Source: Zoogloea sp035335645 (lineage in GTDB: Bacteria; Pseudomonadota; Gammaproteobacteria; Burkholderiales; Rhodocyclaceae). Taken from it: a stretch of DNA of 15,385 nucleotides. The stretch spans positions 1-15,385 of the forward strand of contig DAOQMM010000091.1 of the NCBI GenBank assembly GCA_035335645.1. The letters run 5' to 3'. The notes beneath the pieces are model-generated. The model saw nothing but the letters and a program-made list of their open reading frames with translations, did not search any database and was not told where the DNA came from. Below are positions 7,013 to 14,103 of this stretch, in pieces. Position numbers and translations under genes: made by a program. Every line of letters begins with the position of its first letter. The stretch's first letter is position 1.

Positions 7013-7017
7013 GTTAT
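6991..7017 (+). promoter_or_regulatory. Candidate weak sigma-28 promoter for cheV-cheA
   Basis: TCAAGAAC, 11-nt spacer, GCCGTTAT. The -10 matches the FliA consensus GCCGATAA at 6 of 8 positions and the spacing is exact, but the -35 matches TAAAGTTT at only 4 of 8. A promoter is expected here because a strong terminator lies just upstream. The leader would be about 50 nt. Confidence 0.45.
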
Positions 7018-7036
7018 GGCAACAGCAGGCGGCCAG

Positions 7037-7051
7037 GGCCGATGGAAGGCC
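7037..7051 (+). promoter_or_regulatory. Leader hairpin with GATGGAA loop before cheV
   Basis: GGCC, loop GATGGAA, GGCC, ending 23 bases before the start codon and separate from the GGAGA ribosome site. It contains CCGATGGAAGGC, identical to 12 bases in the chemoreceptor leader. Here the ANGGA core falls inside the loop, as CsrA/RsmA sites prefer. Confidence 0.45.
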
Positions 7052-7074
7052 AACGCGCCGCAACGGAGATCAAC

Positions 7075-8043
7075 ATGTCCGAACTTCTCAAGAACATCGA
7101 CGCCCGTACGCGTCTGGCCGGCACCAACAAGCTGGAGATCCTGCTCTTCACGCTGGGAGTCGATGCCCGCACCGGCCGGCGCGAAACCTTCGGGATCAAC
7201 GTCTTCAAGGTGCGTGAGGTGATGCGTACGCCCCCCATCACCGCCGCACCGGAGATGCCGGCGGCGGTGGAAGGGATGGTCAGCCTGCGGGGTGTGCTGG
7301 TGCCGGTGGTGGATCTGGCCAAGTACGCCGGTATGGGCGCCGACAGCGCCCGCGAGATCATGATCGTCACCGAGTACAACGGGCACACCCAGGGCTTCCT
7401 GGTGGAGGCGGTCGACACGATCCTGCGCCTCGACTGGTCCCAGATGCGGGTGCCGCCCGACATGATGACCGCCAACATGGGCGGACTCGTGACCGCCGTC
7501 ACCGAGCTGCCCGGCCCCAGGCTGGTGATGATGCTCGACGTGGAGAAGGTGCTGTCCGAGACGACCCGTTACGACGATGACCTGATGTTCAAGGGTATCG
7601 AGCCCATCAAGTGCGAAGAGCCGGTGACGGTGTATTTCGCCGATGACTCGTCGGTCGCCCGCAAGCAGATCGAGCGGACCCTCGATACGCTGGGCGTGCG
7701 TTACGTCGGATCGGTCAATGGCCGGGCGGCCTGGGACGAATTGCAGAAGCTGGCCCACTACGCCGAATCGGCCGGCCGCAAGGTCAAGGATCTTCTCCAG
7801 ATGGTGCTGACCGACGTGGAGATGCCGGAAATGGACGGCTACATCCTCACCAAGAAGATCAAGTCGGACCCGCGTTTCGAGGGCGTCCCGGTGGTGATGC
7901 ATTCATCCCTGTCGGGCATGTCCAACCAGCAGCTGGGACGATCTGTCGGCGTCGACGAATACGTGCCCAAGTTCGAGCCGCAACGGCTGGCCGAGGTGCT
8001 GCGGCGCCTCGTCGACCGGTGTCAATCCGCCCGCGCGGCGTGA
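7075..8043 (+). CDS. cheV: Chemotaxis coupling protein CheV (first copy)
   Basis: 322 aa from ATG 7075, preceded by GGAGA at a good distance; an upstream GTG in frame is not credible. CheV joins a CheW-like coupling domain to a receiver. The CheW-like part (about 15-165) shows FGINVFKVREV, VEGMVSLRGVLVPVVDL and MIVTEYN. The receiver (about 183-318) has D190/D191, phospho-acceptor D247 in TDVEMPEMDG, S277/S278 in MHSSLS and K299 in YVPKF. The CheV-typical insertion before the phospho-acceptor strand is present. It probably links receptors to CheA and can be phosphorylated by it, damping the response. The CheW-like domain has a few extra residues (VDARTGRR) before FGIN compared with the next gene. 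It heads the cheV-cheV-cheY-cheZ-cheA operon. Confidence 0.95.
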   Translation: MSELLKNIDARTRLAGTNKLEILLFTLGVDARTGRRETFGINVFKVREVMRTPPITAAPEMPAAVEGMVSLRGVLVPVVDLAKYAGMGADSAREIMIVTEYNGHTQGFLVEAVDTILRLDWSQMRVPPDMMTANMGGLVTAVTELPGPRLVMMLDVEKVLSETTRYDDDLMFKGIEPIKCEEPVTVYFADDSSVARKQIERTLDTLGVRYVGSVNGRAAWDELQKLAHYAESAGRKVKDLLQMVLTDVEMPEMDGYILTKKIKSDPRFEGVPVVMHSSLSGMSNQQLGRSVGVDEYVPKFEPQRLAEVLRRLVDRCQSARAA

Positions 8044-8058
8044 GTCTGGAGGTTCCCG

Positions 8059-9012
8059 ATGGATACGGTTCTTGCCGAAAGAGGTCTCCTCGAGGCCGTC
8101 GATGCCCGCACCAAGCTGGCGGGCTCCAACCGCATGGAAATCCTGCTGTTCTCCCTGGGAACGCAGGAGATCTTCGGAATCAACGTGTTCAAGGTGCGCG
8201 AAGTGTCGCGCACGCCCTTCATCACCAAGGCGCCCAACATGCCCGATGGCGTGGAAGGGCTGATCTCCCTGCGGGGCAATGTGATCCCGGTGCTGGCGTT
8301 GGCCAAGATCATGGGCATCGCGGCGCCCGGCGAGCCCCTTGGCGGTTCCATGATGGTCACCGAATACAGCAAGCGCACCCTGGGTTTCCTGGTGCACGAG
8401 GTGGACCGGATCATCCGGGTCGAATGGGACAAGGTCCGCGCGCCGGACAACGTCACCACCTCCGGCAATCATTTCATCACCGCCATCACCGAACTGGCCG
8501 ACGGCAAGCTGGTGTCCATCCTCGATGTGGAGACCATCCTCGCGTCCACCTTCGGCGAGGCCGTGGTGGGGCAGATCCATCCGCTGGAGGGCGGCCACGA
8601 CGTCAACGTGTTCTTCGTGGATGATTCCGCGGTCGCCCGCAAGAAGATCGGTGAAACCCTGGACAAACTCGGGGTCAAACACAAGCACGCCCTCAACGGC
8701 CTGGAAGCCTGGACCCGTCTTGAAGGCATGGCGTCCCACGCCCAGCAACGGGGCGTCTGTCTGGCCGACGAACTCAGCCTGATCCTCGTCGATGCGGAAA
8801 TGCCGGAGATGGACGGCTACGTCCTGACCCGCAACGTCAAGTCCGATGCCCGCTTCGAGGGCATTCCGGTCGTCATGCACTCGTCCCTGTCCTCGGAGGC
8901 CAACCGGGCCATGGGCAAGAGCGTCGGGGTCGATTCCTACGTCGCCAAGTTTGATGCAGACATCCTTGCCGAAACCCTTCGCCCGCTGTTGCTCCGGGCG
9001 CAACGGGACTGA
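8059..9012 (+). CDS. cheV: Chemotaxis coupling protein CheV (second copy)
   Basis: 317 aa from ATG 8059, 15 bases after the first cheV stop, with a strong ribosome site TGGAGG. Same architecture: CheW-like domain (FGINVFKVREVSRTP, VEGLISLRGNVIPVLAL) and receiver with D188/D189, D245 in VDAEMPEMDG, S275/S276 in MHSSLS and K297 in YVAKF. It is clearly a tandem paralogue of the upstream gene (shared blocks such as DARTKLAGSN/DARTRLAGTN and FEGIPVVMHSSLS/FEGVPVVMHSSLS). The two have diverged throughout, so this is an old duplication. Differences in the CheW-like domain suggest that they serve different receptors. All receiver residues needed for phosphorylation are kept. Confidence 0.95.
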   Translation: MDTVLAERGLLEAVDARTKLAGSNRMEILLFSLGTQEIFGINVFKVREVSRTPFITKAPNMPDGVEGLISLRGNVIPVLALAKIMGIAAPGEPLGGSMMVTEYSKRTLGFLVHEVDRIIRVEWDKVRAPDNVTTSGNHFITAITELADGKLVSILDVETILASTFGEAVVGQIHPLEGGHDVNVFFVDDSAVARKKIGETLDKLGVKHKHALNGLEAWTRLEGMASHAQQRGVCLADELSLILVDAEMPEMDGYVLTRNVKSDARFEGIPVVMHSSLSSEANRAMGKSVGVDSYVAKFDADILAETLRPLLLRAQRD

Positions 9013-9027
9013 ACGGAGACCACCCAC

Positions 9028-9426
9028 ATGTCGGATCCCAAAATGAAATTTCTCGTCGTCGACGATTTCTCCACGATGCGCCGCATCGTGCGCAACCTGC
9101 TCAAGGAACTGGGCTTCACCAATGTGGATGAGGCCGAAGACGGTCAGATCGCGCTGCAGAAGCTCAATTCGCTGCCTTTCGATTTCGTCGTGACCGACTG
9201 GAACATGCCCAATATGGACGGGCTGACCCTGCTCCAGAACATCCGCGCGACGCCCAGCCTCAAGCACCTGCCGGTGCTGATGATCACCGCCGAGGCCAAG
9301 AAAGAGAACATCATCGCCGCCGCCCAGGCCGGCGCCAGCGGCTACATCGTCAAGCCGTTCACTGCCGCGACCCTGTCCGAAAAGCTGGAAAAGATCTTCG
9401 AAAAGATGGGCAAGAAGGCGGCCTGA
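9028..9426 (+). CDS. cheY: Chemotaxis response regulator CheY
   Basis: 132 aa from ATG 9028, with ACGGAGA as ribosome site. A single receiver domain very close to enterobacterial CheY: KFLVVDDFSTMRRIVRNLLK near the start, D12/D13, phospho-acceptor D57 in TDWNMPNMDG, T87, Y106 and K109, the same numbers as in E. coli. The KENIIAAAQAGASGY and VKPFTAATL segments of the FliM-binding face are conserved. Phosphorylated CheY diffuses to the flagellar switch and changes rotation. cheZ follows immediately, which fits a CheA-CheY-CheZ phosphate circuit. Confidence 0.97.
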   Translation: MSDPKMKFLVVDDFSTMRRIVRNLLKELGFTNVDEAEDGQIALQKLNSLPFDFVVTDWNMPNMDGLTLLQNIRATPSLKHLPVLMITAEAKKENIIAAAQAGASGYIVKPFTAATLSEKLEKIFEKMGKKAA

Positions 9427-9456
9427 GCGGCGCCCGCACGAAGGAGCGTTTCAACC

Positions 9457-10293
9457 ATGTCAAAGCGTCTCAAATTCGACGAATCGGGCGACAGTGACGA
9501 ACTTCAGGCCCTGTTCGACAGCATGGCCGGAGTGGCCGCGCCGGCATCTCCGCCGCCGGCCCCGCCCAAGCTGGAAGTGGTGGCGCCGGCCGACAAGGCC
9601 GGTGACGATGACGATCTGCAGGCCCTCTTCGACTCCGTATCGAGCGCCTACACGCCGCCGGCGGTGGAGGGCATCGCGTCGGAGCACAGCTGCGACGTGG
9701 TCTTCAACCGCATCGGGACGATGACCCGGCGCCTGCACGACACGCTGCGCGAGCTTGGCTACGACCGCAGCCTGCAGGAGGCCGCCCACGCGATTCCGGA
9801 TGCCCGCCAGCGCCTCAGTTACATCGCCGAGATGACCGAGCAGGCGGCGAGCAAGGTGCTCAACGCCACCGATATCGCCAAGCCGATCCAGGACACCGTG
9901 GAATCCGGGGCCACCGCCCTGCGGGCGCGCTGGGATCAGCTCTACGCCAACCAGCTGTCACCGGATGAATTCAAGGCCCTGGCGGGAGAGACCCGCAGCT
10001 TCCTCGGCGATCTTGTCCAGCATTCCCGGGCCACCAACGCCCAGTTGCTGGAGATCATGATGGCCCAGGATTTCCAGGATCTCACCGGGCAGGTCATCAA
10101 GAAGGTGGTGGAGCTTGCGCAGGGCCTGGAGAGTCAGCTGCTGCGCGTGCTGATCGAGGCCATGCCGGCCGAACGCAAGGCCGAGGCGCCGGAAGGCCTG
10201 ATGAACGGTCCGGTCATCAGCGCCGTGGGCCGTGACGACGTGGTCACCAGCCAGGAACAGGTGGACGACCTCCTGGAAAGCCTGGGCTTTTGA
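9457..10293 (+). CDS. cheZ: CheY-P phosphatase CheZ
   Basis: 278 aa from ATG 9457, with AAGGAG ahead of it. CheZ forms a long four-helix dimer that speeds CheY-P hydrolysis. The catalytic segment MAQDFQDLTGQVIKK carries D208 and Q212, equivalent to E. coli D143/Q147. The last residues (265-278, SQEQVDDLLESLGF) are the CheY-tethering peptide. It is longer than E. coli CheZ (214 aa) because of an N-terminal Pro/Ala-rich region with two copies of an acidic motif, DELQALFDS (14-22) and DDLQALFDS (52-60). These resemble the CheY-binding N-terminus of FliM. The gene lies between cheY and cheA in the same operon. Confidence 0.95.
   Translation: MSKRLKFDESGDSDELQALFDSMAGVAAPASPPPAPPKLEVVAPADKAGDDDDLQALFDSVSSAYTPPAVEGIASEHSCDVVFNRIGTMTRRLHDTLRELGYDRSLQEAAHAIPDARQRLSYIAEMTEQAASKVLNATDIAKPIQDTVESGATALRARWDQLYANQLSPDEFKALAGETRSFLGDLVQHSRATNAQLLEIMMAQDFQDLTGQVIKKVVELAQGLESQLLRVLIEAMPAERKAEAPEGLMNGPVISAVGRDDVVTSQEQVDDLLESLGF
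9496..9636 (+). repeat. Duplicated (D/E)LQALFDS motif in CheZ
   Basis: Bases 9496-9522 and 9610-9636 encode DELQALFDS and DDLQALFDS, separated by a Pro/Ala-rich spacer. The protein similarity is higher than the DNA similarity (several synonymous differences), which suggests selection on the peptide. A related peptide, DWNALFDAV, occurs in CheA at residues 167-175. Confidence 0.75.
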
Positions 10294-10315
10294 TCATCCG
10301 CAAGGAGCGACGACA

Positions 10316-12256
10316 ATGAGCGATTTCAGCGGAATGGAAGATCTGTTGCAGGATTTCCTCGTGGAAGCGGGGGACCTGCTGTCGGGGGTGGACAACAAGC
10401 TGGTGGATCTCGAACGGGCGCCCGACGACCGGGGGCTGCTCAACGACATCTTCCGGGGCTTCCACACCATCAAGGGCGGCGCGGGCTTCCTCAACGCGTC
10501 CGAGCTGGTCACCCTGTGCCACCTCACCGAGAACCTCTTCGACAAGCTGCGTAACGGCGAACTGGCCGTGACGCCGGAGACCATGGACGTGATCCTGGCC
10601 TCCACCGGCGCGGTGCGCGACATGTTCGGCTACCTGGAGCAGGGCGTGCAGCCGGCGGCGGCCGACCCGCAGCTGATCGAGGATCTGCGTCTGGCCATTG
10701 CCGGTGCGCTGCGTCCGGCCGGCGTTGTCACGTCGGCGCCCGAGGTCCTGCCCGCCGTGGTGGCGGCACCGCCGACGCCGGTGACGCCGGCACCCGGCGG
10801 CGCCGACGGGCCAGACTGGAACGCCCTCTTCGATGCGGTCACCAGCAAGGCGCCGGCGACGGCGACGGCAGTGGTGCCGGCTGCCGATCCTCCGCCCGTG
10901 CACCAATCGGCGGAAGATCTGGCGGCAAAGTCCCCCGAGCAGGTCATCAAGGCCGCCGTCGGTCGGCGGGCCACCGACAAGCCCGGGGCCTCCGGTCCGA
11001 TCGGCCGGCGTGAGGGCGAGCGCCAGCGCGACAACTCCATCCGTGTGGATACGGCCCGCCTCGACCAGGTGCTCAACCTGTCCGGTGAGATCGGTCTCAC
11101 CAAGAACCGGCTCACCGCGCTGCGCAGCGACATCCTCAACGGACGCGCCGATACAGAGACCCTGCATGCCCTCGATCTGGCGGTGAGCCAGCTCGACCTG
11201 CTGGTTTCCGACCTGCAGAACGCGGTGATGAAGACCCGCATGCAGCCCATCGGCCGCCTCTTTCAGAAGTACCCGCGGATCGCCCGCGATCTGGCCCGCA
11301 ACCTGGGCAAGGATGTGGAGCTGGTCCTGTCCGGCGAAGAGACCGAGATCGACAAGACCATGATCGAGGATCTCTCCGACCCCATCATCCACCTGATCCG
11401 CAACGCGGTGGATCACGGCGTCGAGGAGACCTCCGAGCGCCGTGCCAACGGCAAGCCCGAGAAATCCATCGTACGTCTCGAAGCCCGCCAGGAGGGCGAT
11501 CACATCGTGATCCTGGTGGCCGATGACGGCCGTGGCATGAACGCCGAACGGCTCCGCGCCAAGGCGCTGGAGAAAGGCCTCATCAGCGATGAGGAGGCCA
11601 ACACCATGGACGAGCGCCAGAGCTACAACCTGGTGTTCCTGCCCGGTTTCTCCATGGCCAGCAAGGTGTCGGACGTTTCCGGCCGCGGCGTGGGCATGGA
11701 TGTGGTGCGGACCAACATCCAGAAGCTCAACGGTTCCATCGACATCCGCTCGTCCCTGGGCAAGGGCACCACCTTCATCATCAGCCTGCCCCTGACCCTG
11801 GCAATCCTGCCGGTGCTGCTGGTTCGCCTGGGGGATCAGCCCTTCGCGGTGCCGCTGTCCATGGTCCGCGAGATCCTGCCCATCGAGCCGGCGGAGGTTC
11901 AGGAAGTGGGCGGGCGCGCCACCATGGTGGTGCGTGGCGAGGTGCTGCCCATCATGCCGCTGGCCACCCTGCTGGGGTGGGACCAGGTGCAGACACCGGA
12001 ATACGGGGTGCTCATGCAGAGCGCGGAGCAGAGCTTCATCCTCGCCATCGACAGCTTTGCCGGGCGCGAGGACGCGGTCATCAAGTCCCTGGACGATTTC
12101 CGTCCCAAGGGCGTGGCCGGTGTGACGACCCTGTCCAACGGTCAGATCGTCCTGATCCTCGACATGAAGGAGCTGCTCGGCGCCCTCGGCGACACCCGCG
12201 GCATCTCGCGACGGGCTTTGCTGGCGCATCTGCCGGTACCGGCGCTGGCCGCTTGA
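10316..12256 (+). CDS. cheA: Chemotaxis histidine kinase CheA
   Basis: 646 aa from ATG 10316, with AAGGAG upstream; the open frame extends into cheZ but the HPt domain starts here. CheA autophosphorylates and passes phosphate to CheY, CheB and the CheV receivers. P1 HPt domain (about 1-125): H50 in FHTIKGGAGFL. Residues about 126-250 are an Ala/Pro-rich linker with no recognisable P2 (CheY/CheB-binding) domain, but with DWNALFDAVTSK at 167-178. P3 dimerisation helices (about 253-310, IRVDTARLDQVLNLSGEI). P4 kinase: N-box LIRNAVDHG (N363), G1 DDGRGM (403-408), G2 GRGVGMD (456-462). P5 CheW-like domain (about 505-646, VLLVRLGDQPFAVPLSMVREIL). All catalytic residues are present. Confidence 0.96.
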   Translation: MSDFSGMEDLLQDFLVEAGDLLSGVDNKLVDLERAPDDRGLLNDIFRGFHTIKGGAGFLNASELVTLCHLTENLFDKLRNGELAVTPETMDVILASTGAVRDMFGYLEQGVQPAAADPQLIEDLRLAIAGALRPAGVVTSAPEVLPAVVAAPPTPVTPAPGGADGPDWNALFDAVTSKAPATATAVVPAADPPPVHQSAEDLAAKSPEQVIKAAVGRRATDKPGASGPIGRREGERQRDNSIRVDTARLDQVLNLSGEIGLTKNRLTALRSDILNGRADTETLHALDLAVSQLDLLVSDLQNAVMKTRMQPIGRLFQKYPRIARDLARNLGKDVELVLSGEETEIDKTMIEDLSDPIIHLIRNAVDHGVEETSERRANGKPEKSIVRLEARQEGDHIVILVADDGRGMNAERLRAKALEKGLISDEEANTMDERQSYNLVFLPGFSMASKVSDVSGRGVGMDVVRTNIQKLNGSIDIRSSLGKGTTFIISLPLTLAILPVLLVRLGDQPFAVPLSMVREILPIEPAEVQEVGGRATMVVRGEVLPIMPLATLLGWDQVQTPEYGVLMQSAEQSFILAIDSFAGREDAVIKSLDDFRPKGVAGVTTLSNGQIVLILDMKELLGALGDTRGISRRALLAHLPVPALAA

Positions 12257-12264
12257 TCCGTCAC

Positions 12265-12286
12265 GACCGCCCGTTCGCGGGCGGTC
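12265..12286 (+). terminator. Strong hairpin after cheA, no T-tract
   Basis: GACCGCCCG and CGGGCGGTC form a perfect 9-bp stem around the tetraloop TTCG, nine bases after the cheA stop. An outer repeat CGTCACG (12259-12265) / CGTGACG (12312-12318) lies around it. No run of Ts follows, so this may attenuate transcription or protect the 3' end of the cheA message rather than terminate fully. Confidence 0.5.
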
Positions 12287-12375
12287 GGTGTCACACAACG
12301 CTACAAAATCCCGTGACGTAGATCGCTCTATGGGAGGCCGTGCTTCGTTAGCATGGCCTCGAATGCCTTGCGCAC

Positions 12376-12393
12376 GCGACCGATGGAGGTCGC
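12376..12393 (+). promoter_or_regulatory. Leader hairpin with GATGGA hexaloop before the DUF3135 gene
   Basis: GCGACC, hexaloop GATGGA, GGTCGC: a perfect 6-bp stem ending 24 bases before ATG 12418. It is the clearest of three CCGATGGA leader elements in the window. A hexaloop holding an ANGGA core on a short GC stem is the form preferred by CsrA/RsmA RNA-binding proteins. No convincing promoter is visible in the 161-base gap after cheA. Confidence 0.5.
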
Positions 12394-12417
12394 CCGGCGG
12401 TGGGGTGGAGAGCGATC

Positions 12418-12759
12418 ATGGGTGGTTTCGAGTTTGACGACTGGCGGTTTCTTGCGGAAAACGATCCCGCGGCCTTCTTCCGCGCGCGGGAACGGACCCT
12501 GCGGCAGTTCATCACGCAACACCCGGACCAGCGCGACGCCCTCGGTGCCCTGCAGATGCGCATCGATACCGCCCGTGCCATGTCCGGTACGCCGCAACAG
12601 GCCTGCCGTGACCTGTTCGGTCTGCTCGAGGAGCACCTGCTGCTGCTCTCCGAACGGCTGGCCGATCTCCGTCGGGAAGCGACGACGCTGCAACGCATGC
12701 TGGGCGTGGACGGCGCCGAATTGGCGGTCGAATCCCCCTCTGTTCGGGGCCATTCCTGA
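12418..12759 (+). CDS. DUF3135 domain-containing protein
   Basis: 113 aa from ATG 12418, with GGAGAG as ribosome site; a GTG six codons upstream is a less likely start. The pattern FDDWRFLAENDPAAFFRARER, then LGALQMRIDTARAMSGTPQQAC, matches what I know of DUF3135: a small helical family of unknown function, in which an F(D/E)xxxxLAxxDPxAF block precedes LRxLQxRID. The remainder (LFGLLEEHLLLLSERLADLRRE) is an amphipathic helix. No signal peptide or membrane segment is visible. It lies between cheA and flhB, so a flagellum-linked role is possible, but I cannot assign one. Confidence 0.8.
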   Translation: MGGFEFDDWRFLAENDPAAFFRARERTLRQFITQHPDQRDALGALQMRIDTARAMSGTPQQACRDLFGLLEEHLLLLSERLADLRREATTLQRMLGVDGAELAVESPSVRGHS

Positions 12760-12811
12760 GCGTTCGGCGGCGCATCATGGGCGTCCCTGAGATGCCCGCG
12801 ACGGCGCCCCG

Positions 12812-13963
12812 ATGGCCGACGACAGCGACCTCGAAAAGACAGAATCCGCCTCAGCGCGACGCCTGGAGCAGGCCCGTGAAGAAGGTCAGGTTCCCCATTC
12901 CCGCGAGCTGGCCACCTTCATCGCGCTGATGGCCGGCGTCACGGCGCTGTACGTTCTGGGCGACTGGGCGGGGCAGCGGATGCTCCACCTGTTCCGCAGC
13001 GGGCTGACCCTCGAACGCAGCCGTGCCTTTGCCCCGGATGCCATGGGGCAGATCTTCGAACAGCTGGCCCTCGACGCGCTTCTCACCCTGGCACCGCTCT
13101 TCGTCGTCCTCATCGTGGCGGCGTTGGTGACGCCCTTCCTGATGGGCGGCTGGGTCTTTACCACCAAGGTACTCACCTTCGACGTCAGCCGGCTCGATCC
13201 CCTGCAGGGGCTCGGGCGCATGTTTTCCACCCATGGCCTGGCGGAACTGGTCAAGGCCAGCCTCAAGTCGGTGATCGTCGCCAGCGTGGGGGTCTGGGTG
13301 GTGTGGCGGGAGCGCGATCACCTCTTTGCCCTCATGCTCCAGCCAGTGGAGGAGAGCGTCGGCGAGTTTGCCAGCCTCCTGTTGCTGTCGTCGCTGCTCA
13401 TCGTGGTGGGCCTGGGGATCATCGCGGCCATGGACGTGCCGTACCAATTGTGGGAGTACCACCGCAAGCTGCGCATGACCAAGGAGGAGCTGCGCCAGGA
13501 AATGAAGGAGCAGGAGGGCGATCCGCAGATCAAGGCGCGCATCCGCGCGGCCCAGCGGGAGATGTCCCGCCGCCGCATGATGAGCCAGGTGCCCAAGGCC
13601 GACGTGGTGGTCACCAACCCGACCCATTATTCGGTCGCGCTGCACTACGATCCGGACAAGGCCGGCGCCCCGGTGGTGGTCGCCAAGGGCGTGGATCTGG
13701 TGGCCCTCAACATCCGCGAAGTGGCCCGCGAGCACGGCATCCCCATTCTCGAGGCGCCCCCCCTGGCGCGCGCCCTCTACGCGCACTGCGAGCTCGAAGA
13801 CCCGATTCCGGCCACCCTTTACACCGTCGTGGCCGAGGTGATGGCCTATATCTTCCAGCTCAACCACTGGATCGCCGAAGGCGGGCTGCCGCCGGAGGTG
13901 CCCACCGGCCTGACGGTTCCGGAAGGCCTGGATCCGGCGGGCACCGGGGAGGTGTCTGCCTGA
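12812..13963 (+). CDS. flhB: Flagellar export switch protein FlhB
   Basis: 383 aa from ATG 12812, 52 bases after the DUF3135 stop; the ribosome site is weak. FlhB is an inner-membrane part of the flagellar type III export gate and controls the switch from rod/hook to filament substrates. The opening EKTESASARRLEQAREEGQ is the family signature. Four hydrophobic segments follow (about 32-50, 88-112, 146-165, 185-210). The cytoplasmic domain contains the auto-cleavage motif NPTH at N269-H272, the same number as in enterobacterial FlhB, followed by YSVALHYD and AKGVDLVALNIREVA. The tail after about 360 is Pro/Gly-rich and not conserved. flhA should follow directly but is displaced by about 0.9 kb. 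Confidence 0.96.
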   Translation: MADDSDLEKTESASARRLEQAREEGQVPHSRELATFIALMAGVTALYVLGDWAGQRMLHLFRSGLTLERSRAFAPDAMGQIFEQLALDALLTLAPLFVVLIVAALVTPFLMGGWVFTTKVLTFDVSRLDPLQGLGRMFSTHGLAELVKASLKSVIVASVGVWVVWRERDHLFALMLQPVEESVGEFASLLLLSSLLIVVGLGIIAAMDVPYQLWEYHRKLRMTKEELRQEMKEQEGDPQIKARIRAAQREMSRRRMMSQVPKADVVVTNPTHYSVALHYDPDKAGAPVVVAKGVDLVALNIREVAREHGIPILEAPPLARALYAHCELEDPIPATLYTVVAEVMAYIFQLNHWIAEGGLPPEVPTGLTVPEGLDPAGTGEVSA

Positions 13964-14103
13964 AGGGTGGGGCGTCGCAGCGCCCGCCGTGTGTCCGGGG
14001 CCCCCTGGGCGATCATCGGAGGTGGCGCCCGTCGGGCGAATGATCCCGGTCTGCGCCGCCGTGATTCATCGCGGGGCGCATTCATCGGGATGCCCGTCAT
14101 CCC
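13964..14103 (+). other. Non-coding gap after flhB
   Basis: I see no gene here. There are short GC-rich inverted repeats (GGGCG/CGCCC at 13970-13985; CCGTCAT/ATGACGG around CCC at 14094-14110, running into the next stretch) but no T-tract, so no clear terminator for flhB. The octamer ATTCATCG occurs twice about 16 bases apart near 14064-14087. Confidence 0.5.

Noticed and set aside
10232..10315. Upstream extension of cheA into cheZ (and similar extensions of cheB from 1696 and cheD from 1068)
   Set aside because: The extra residues are out-of-frame readings of the preceding gene. Good ribosome sites (for cheA) and family N-termini mark the later ATGs.
10244..12298. Minus-strand open frame of 684 codons opposite cheA
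   Set aside because: Mirror of the cheA codon pattern, no recognisable motif or start context; cheA on the + strand is complete.
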